Under the pieces are notes generated by a model. It searched no databases, was not told the origin of the DNA, and saw only the letters and a program-made list of their open reading frames with translations. Below are positions 60,557 to 64,000 of a stretch of 64,000 nucleotides of DNA, in pieces. Origin of the DNA: an uncultured bacterium (GTDB taxonomy: Bacteria > Cyanobacteriota > Vampirovibrionia > Gastranaerophilales > Gastranaerophilaceae); NCBI GenBank assembly GCA_958366705.1, contig CATXCB010000007.1, positions 54,565 to 118,564 of the forward strand, written 5' to 3'. A program made the translations under genes and the position numbers. Positions within the stretch are counted from its first letter, which is position 1. Each line of letters begins with the position of its first letter.

Positions 60557-60671
60557 ACATATTTTGATTTAATTGACACCATTTTAAACAAATATATTAA
60601 ATTTTTGTTACAATCGAAACAAAAAGGGCCTGCAGACATGCCCGCAAACCCTCACTATCTCTCCTCTCATT

Positions 60672-60905
60672 TTATATTTTTTCAATATACCATGCTGAAT
60701 TGGCTAAATGATTAAAATTCCATTGGATATTGAATTCAAACTCAGCTTTTAAATCGTTTTCACTTCTGCTTTTCCATAATTGCTTATTTTTTTCGATATT
60801 TTTAAAACTCTCATATGCACAATTCATTTCTTTGGCAAATTGTTTTTTGAATTCTTCTTTTGATAGTTCTATTTTTTCATTCGTTCTTTTGTTTTTTACA
60901 ATCAT
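60672..60905 (-). CDS. Unknown phage protein (77 aa)
   Basis: A charged helical protein (KIELSKEEFKKQFAKEMNCA) with an aromatic C-terminus (FNIQWNFNHLANSAWYIEKI). Its start overlaps the upstream TGA stop (ATGA). Not recognised. Confidence 0.65.
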   Translation of the reverse strand: MIVKNKRTNEKIELSKEEFKKQFAKEMNCAYESFKNIEKNKQLWKSRSENDLKAEFEFNIQWNFNHLANSAWYIEKI

Positions 60906-61096
60906 TTTTCAACCTCAATTTTAACTAAATTATCAAATTTAGTTGAATATATCTTACAATCATCTTTTCCAACCACTTTTGCATATGTGAAGGTACCATC
61001 TGCAAATACATTCTCCCATAAATATAAAATAACTACTTGCTGATTTTTGTCTGAGTCGTATGCAAGCTCACCGAATAATGTTTTATCTTTTTCCAT
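60902..61096 (-). CDS. Unknown phage protein (64 aa)
   Basis: A small beta-rich protein (QQVVILYLWENVFADGTFTY; AKVVGKDDCKIYSTKFDNL). I start it at 61096, where GGAGGG lies about nine bases upstream. Ends in TGA overlapping the next gene. Not recognised. Confidence 0.65.
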   Translation of the reverse strand: MEKDKTLFGELAYDSDKNQQVVILYLWENVFADGTFTYAKVVGKDDCKIYSTKFDNLVKIEVEK

Positions 61097-61098
61097 AA

Positions 61099-61302
61099 TT
61101 AAACACCCTCCATAATTTGCCAACTCCAAAATCCGTCAACTTTTATTTGGTTGAATTGGTAATATTTTTGGTAAAATTCAACTAAAATATAATTTAATCT
61201 TCCTGCAGAATTTTTGCTTTCGATTAAAATAACATCTTCTTCTTTTGCATTGACGTATCCGAATGCTTGTAATAAATTTGTTGCGATTTTTGTTTCATCC
61301 AT
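61099..61302 (-). CDS. Unknown phage protein (67 aa)
   Basis: Acidic N-terminal helix (KIATNLLQAFGYVNAKEEDV) then beta strands with many aromatics (YILVEFYQKYYQFNQIKVDG). AGAGG lies upstream. It is preceded by an AGTCAGTATAAA motif and heads a three-gene operon running to 60672. Confidence 0.65.
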   Translation of the reverse strand: MDETKIATNLLQAFGYVNAKEEDVILIESKNSAGRLNYILVEFYQKYYQFNQIKVDGFWSWQIMEGV

Positions 61303-61328
61303 GTTTGTTTACCTCTTTTGATACCATT

Positions 61329-61352
61329 AATCGCTCTTTATACTGACTATTT
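61329..61352 (-). promoter_or_regulatory. AGTCAGTATAAA motif, copy 3
   Basis: On the minus strand ATAGTCAGTATAAAGAGCGA, about 30 bases before the start at 61302. It matches the core of copies 1 and 2. Confidence 0.55.
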
Positions 61353-61397
61353 CAACTCATACAGGTTTATATTGTATCAATAGGACACAAAAAAAAA

Positions 61398-61418
61398 CTA
61401 GGGGAAGATTTCCCCTAG
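61398..61418 (-). terminator. Terminator after the tyrosine recombinase gene
   Basis: CTAGGGGA / TCCCCTAG perfect stem with a five-base loop, followed by a nine-base T run on the minus strand. Confidence 0.9.
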
Positions 61419-61448
61419 GATAAAATTGAATTTAAATTGACATTTTTA

Positions 61449-62168
61449 TTATGCGCCGCAGACATCAAGAATATCTCTTGCAAATTCTAAGTGTCTTTTT
61501 CCACCATTTTTAATATAATTCTGGCAAAAACTAATCACTCTGGTTGCTCTTCGGCGCCCACTCAAACCCTGTTTACAAATAGAAGTATCTTCAGATGAAA
61601 AAGATAAATTAAGGGTTAGATAGCTATTATTAACTTCGTCCTGCGTAATTCCAATATATCGTTTTGTAACTTCAGGCGAAGAATGATTAAAAATCGTTTG
61701 TAGAAGTGCTATATCATGAAATTGCTTATAATGATGATAACCAAAGGTTTTTCTCATTGTATGAGTCCCAACATTAGCTTCAATATTTAGGTTTTCACAT
61801 GCCTGGTTAATGAAGCGGTAAACTTGGCATCTATCAAGACGACATCCGCATCTACCTTTAAACAAAGCTTCATCTAAATCTCTATCTTGACAGAAATCAT
61901 CAAGCATTCTTTTTACTTCCGGTTTTAATGGAAATTTTTTGTATTTCCCCGTTTTTTGCTCACGCAAAATTATTTCATCTTTTTGAAAAACATCCCCAAC
62001 ATTGAAATTCAATAAATCAGAAATTCTTAACCCACTATTTATACCTAAAGTGAATAAGACCGCATATTTTTTATCCTTTTTATTAAACCAATCTATGATT
62101 CTTTTTAGATCTTCTTTTGAACGTATGGGTTCAACAACTTTGATTTTGTCTGTTTTTATTTTTTTCAT
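61449..62168 (-). CDS. Short tyrosine recombinase (integrase or invertase)
   Basis: A 239-residue tyrosine recombinase. Catalytic residues are all visible: Arg48 (GINSGLRISDLLNF), Lys in REQKTGKYKKF, His136/Arg139 (HTMRKTFGYH), His162 (NHSSPEVTKRY) and the nucleophile Tyr171. It lacks the long N-terminal arm- and core-binding domains of classical phage integrases and is close in size to the FimB/FimE invertases. A 60-residue C-terminal extension follows the tyrosine. It may integrate the phage, invert the fibre array, or both; the sequence alone does not decide. Confidence 0.9.
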   Translation of the reverse strand: MKKIKTDKIKVVEPIRSKEDLKRIIDWFNKKDKKYAVLFTLGINSGLRISDLLNFNVGDVFQKDEIILREQKTGKYKKFPLKPEVKRMLDDFCQDRDLDEALFKGRCGCRLDRCQVYRFINQACENLNIEANVGTHTMRKTFGYHHYKQFHDIALLQTIFNHSSPEVTKRYIGITQDEVNNSYLTLNLSFSSEDTSICKQGLSGRRRATRVISFCQNYIKNGGKRHLEFARDILDVCGA

Positions 62169-62207
62169 AATCTAGTCCTTTCGTCATTCAGTACAAAAGC
62201 TCATTTC

Positions 62208-62453
62208 TTATTTTTCAGGACTATGGAGTTCTGGGACCTCTTCCCATTTTTCGTCGATAACTAATTTTGCAATTGCATTAACATACCCGTAAAATTCCAT
62301 TGATGATTTCTCTTTATCGGGTTTATTCATAAATCTTGTAAATTGTTCTAAAAGACAAACTAAGGTTCCTGATATTTGGTAGTATTTTTTAGGACAAATT
62401 TGTCGTCTTTTTTTATTCTTAAACTCATTAATATCAATAACTTTCTCACTCAT
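62208..62453 (-). CDS. Unknown phage protein (81 aa)
   Basis: A basic, helical protein: FKNKKRRQICPKKYYQISGT near the start, then LVCLLEQFTRFMNKPDKEK. Directly upstream of the recombinase gene (39 bases), where excisionase-like or regulatory genes often sit, but no helix-turn-helix is convincing. Confidence 0.6.
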   Translation of the reverse strand: MSEKVIDINEFKNKKRRQICPKKYYQISGTLVCLLEQFTRFMNKPDKEKSSMEFYGYVNAIAKLVIDEKWEEVPELHSPEK

Positions 62454-62455
62454 AT

Positions 62456-62641
62456 TTAAACCTTTCCTAAATAAATAATGGTATTATTTATACAATCTCT
62501 CCTTAGACCTAAGAGGTAATTCTTATAATTAAAAGAACCATCATAACCTTTTTCTGCATTTTTATATGCTTCTATAATTTTGGCTTTGGTTGAATGTGTT
62601 TTTTTTATAACTACGTTACTAACTTCTACTGTATCTAACAT
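62456..62641 (-). CDS. Unknown phage protein (61 aa)
   Basis: A short basic protein (MLDTVEVSNVVIKKTHSTKA, KIIEAYKNAEKGYDGSFNYK). Abuts its neighbours with zero to two bases, so part of one operon. Not recognised. Confidence 0.6.
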   Translation of the reverse strand: MLDTVEVSNVVIKKTHSTKAKIIEAYKNAEKGYDGSFNYKNYLLGLRRDCINNTIIYLGKV

Positions 62642-62863
62642 TTATACCCCTTCATAATGATCGCAAATTACTTTTGCAATTTTCACAAGTAATTCCGGAT
62701 CATAAATTGTGTTTTCTTCATGAGAATATGAAACTATTTTTAATGGTTCTTCCCCGGAATATCCTTGATCAAAAGATTGTATAGTAAAAGCTACACAATC
62801 AGCTGAATCAGTAGCGATACATTCACATATTTCGTATAATTGCGATTTTAAAAAATTTTCCAT
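62642..62863 (-). CDS. Unknown phage protein (73 aa)
   Basis: An acidic protein starting MENFLKSQLYEICECIATDS and ending LVKIAKVICDHYEGV. Abuts the next gene without spacing. Not recognised. Confidence 0.6.
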   Translation of the reverse strand: MENFLKSQLYEICECIATDSADCVAFTIQSFDQGYSGEEPLKIVSYSHEENTIYDPELLVKIAKVICDHYEGV

Positions 62864-62901
62864 AATATTGATAATCCTTTCTCTTCTAATTCAAAATGCA
62901 C

Positions 62902-63144
62902 TTATAAAAGCTGTTGCTTTAGTTTTTCCAAGGCAGCACAAACAGTTTTTAAATATTTTATATGATTGTCTATTGTTCTATGTTTTAAACTATTAAGTTT
63001 TATCTCGCAGTGTGTAAAGAATTTACTTGTTGGTTTTGTATACTCGCTTGGCATATCCACTTCTATATCTTCATAATCATTCATTTCATCTTTTAATCTG
63101 ATTATAAAAGTTTTACTTGATTCAATTATTTCGTGTATTTTCAT
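62902..63144 (-). CDS. Unknown phage protein (80 aa)
   Basis: Helical and charged: MKIHEIIESSKTFIIRLKDE, then a helix ending VCAALEKLKQQLL. Its start overlaps the phosphatase gene stop (ATGA). Not recognised. Confidence 0.6.
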   Translation of the reverse strand: MKIHEIIESSKTFIIRLKDEMNDYEDIEVDMPSEYTKPTSKFFTHCEIKLNSLKHRTIDNHIKYLKTVCAALEKLKQQLL

Positions 63145-63641
63145 GCCGGTTCCTTCCTATATTCTTCTTGATCATTAACAATAACTTTTCCTTCTGCGTT
63201 TAACACATGCAATACAGGGATTCCATGTTGTACATACATTTCGCAATTTTTTATATCATCATCTAACGCAAATTGCACATCAAAACGAGGAATTATTTCG
63301 TTCTGAAGAATTTCCTCTTTTACAACATCACTAGGTCTTCTGTCATCAAGTTTCCGCATATATAACTCAAAAGGTTTATCTAAAAAAAGATTCGATAAAA
63401 TTGTATTAGTAATCTCCCTAATTTCTTCACTGCGAGCAGTTATAAATATTGGAACAACATGCATTTTATAAAAACAACTAATTAAATCTTTACACCAATT
63501 ATTTATTTCACATTGCGCGACTTTAGAGTGGAAATAGGTCCATAAATCATTTCCGGATAAATTTAAAGCTCGGGCCCTCTCAAAAATCGGGTTTGTATAA
63601 AATAGCACGTCATCTAAATCAACTAAAATAGCTTTTAACAT
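63141..63641 (-). CDS. HAD phosphatase, T4 Pnk 3'-phosphatase-like
   Basis: A 166-residue HAD protein. Motif I is AILVDLDDVLF (DxDxV), motif II is FITARSEE, then LYMRKLDDRRPSDVVKEEIL and motif IV FALDDDIKN, an arrangement close to the 3'-phosphatase domain of T4 polynucleotide kinase. It may repair nucleic acid ends or hydrolyse nucleotides. Start set at 63641, as AAGGAAAGG lies upstream; an in-frame codon at 63683 would overlap the previous gene by 41 bases. Confidence 0.8.
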   Translation of the reverse strand: MLKAILVDLDDVLFYTNPIFERARALNLSGNDLWTYFHSKVAQCEINNWCKDLISCFYKMHVVPIFITARSEEIREITNTILSNLFLDKPFELYMRKLDDRRPSDVVKEEILQNEIIPRFDVQFALDDDIKNCEMYVQHGIPVLHVLNAEGKVIVNDQEEYRKEPA

Positions 63642-63642
63642 A

Positions 63643-63903
63643 TCATACCTTTCCTTGCATCTTTTCCCATAATTCACAGCCATTATTTTTAGATACTTCT
63701 GGCCTTGATAGAGAACAAAAATCGTTCAGGCAATCATAATCTGTATAATAATGGCTACACTCTTTACATGTTTGAGTTTTATATTCTAAAACCCATTCTA
63801 AAATAGCTATAGATCCTAAAACTTTTAATGCTACATCTCTATCCTTAGCATCAACCTTATGCAGCCTATCTAATTTTTCGCGAATTTCTTTTTCTGTTTT
63901 CAT
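63643..63903 (-). CDS. Small Cys-rich phage protein (86 aa)
   Basis: A helical N-terminus (MKTEKEIREKLDRLHKVDAK) and a cysteine cluster (CKECSHYYTDYDCLNDFCSL and a later C) likely to bind zinc. Start at 63903, where GGAGA lies nine bases upstream. Ends in TGA used as a true stop. Confidence 0.7.
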   Translation of the reverse strand: MKTEKEIREKLDRLHKVDAKDRDVALKVLGSIAILEWVLEYKTQTCKECSHYYTDYDCLNDFCSLSRPEVSKNNGCELWEKMQGKV

Positions 63904-63905
63904 TT

Positions 63906-63992
63906 TTATTTCTCCAAATTGTCTGCTAAAAGGACCCCGCAATATATTCCAAATAGGAACACAAGCAGAGCCCAAACAAATGTCATATTCAT
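63906..63992 (-). CDS. 28-residue membrane peptide
   Basis: Reads MNMTFVWALLVFLFGIYCGV, then LLADNLEK and TAA. A single hydrophobic helix with an acidic tail. The ribosome site of the next gene lies within its end. Its own upstream is cut by the window edge, so it is only moderately supported. Confidence 0.4.
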   Translation of the reverse strand: MNMTFVWALLVFLFGIYCGVLLADNLEK

Positions 63993-64000
63993 TTTTATAC

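Larger units (their letters stand above)
31847..64000. mobile_element. Prophage, myovirus-like, left part (right end outside window)
   Basis: From the terminator at 31847 rightwards, every recognisable gene is on the minus strand and follows phage order: lysis, tail fibre, baseplate, tail, head, terminase, methyltransferases, recombinase and small early genes. Heads are lambda-like (gpA terminase, gpB portal, gpD, gpE); tails are P2-like (sheath, tube, X, D, V, W, J, I, H). No repressor or replication gene is seen, so these probably lie past 64000. The left boundary is inferred from gene content, not from a proven att site. Confidence 0.93.

Noticed and set aside
60473..60715. 80-codon plus-strand open frame
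   Set aside because: It lies opposite the leader of the small peptide, has no ribosome site and a low-complexity hydrophobic product.
31847..64000. Phage-wide recoding of TGA to tryptophan
   Set aside because: At least five phage genes end in TGA, several in overlapping ATGA arrangements; reading through the one at 63643 would merge unrelated frames. Only the methyltransferase shows internal TGA.

Overview
The window looks like a chromosomal segment of an AT-rich, Gram-negative-type (diderm), fermentative anaerobe carrying the left part of an integrated myovirus-like prophage. The best fit is a gut Vampirovibrionia/Melainabacteria (Gastranaerophilales). The evidence is a prepilin with the FTLAEVLITLGIIGVV signature, outer-membrane genes (LpxK, two MlaD/MCE proteins, a TpsB-type two-partner secretion porin, an OmpH/Skp chaperone), an electron-bifurcating [FeFe]-hydrogenase (HydABC) and no respiratory genes. 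The genus is an inference; no rRNA or tRNA gene is visible.

Host part, 1-31.4 kb. A DUF559 gene sits among GC-rich palindromic repeats. It is followed by obgE, a zinc-ribbon protein, a TIGR01212 radical SAM protein, two unknown proteins, folP and mlaD. On the minus strand come bioA-bioD and a TpsB porin, then ompH (plus), then hydABC (minus). An envelope/repair operon mlaD-lpxK-nth follows. Next are two lineage-type unknown proteins, a prepilin whose start codon lies in an interspersed repeat, padR-DUF512, a HExxH protein, a GT39 glycosyltransferase, an orphan N6-adenine DNA methyltransferase, a HAD phosphatase and ogt. Two 100-bp repeat units with terminators (31.5-31.75 kb) separate ogt from the prophage.

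Prophage, about 31.85 kb to beyond 64 kb; every recognisable gene is on the minus strand. Read from right to left: a small-gene early operon, a short tyrosine recombinase, small genes, a gpZ-like protein, a cytosine-5 methyltransferase frame interrupted by two TGA codons at expected tryptophans, a ParB-methyltransferase fusion, a lambda-like head module (TerS, TerL GpA, portal, ClpP-like protease, gpD, gpE), a P2-like contractile tail module (sheath, tube, chaperone, tape measure, X, D, V, U-like, W, J, I, H), a tail-fibre tip gene, a tail-fibre-assembly-like gene and a lysis cassette ending in a strong terminator.

The standout is 34.38-37.93 kb. The short tail-fibre gene keeps an 80-residue constant N-terminus, and its receptor-binding C-terminus (gp53-like, with QWG at the start and W-I-A-I-G-Y at the end) is followed by 13 further promoterless C-terminal cassettes: 3 in the same orientation and 10 inverted. 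Each cassette opens with the same roughly 32-bp sequence encoding K-F/L/I-S-N-G-I-I-I-Q-W-G. This is the architecture of a multi-segment DNA-inversion system (shufflon-like) able to swap up to 14 host-recognition tips. No serine invertase or reverse transcriptase is visible. The FimB-sized tyrosine recombinase at 61.4 kb is the only candidate enzyme in the window.
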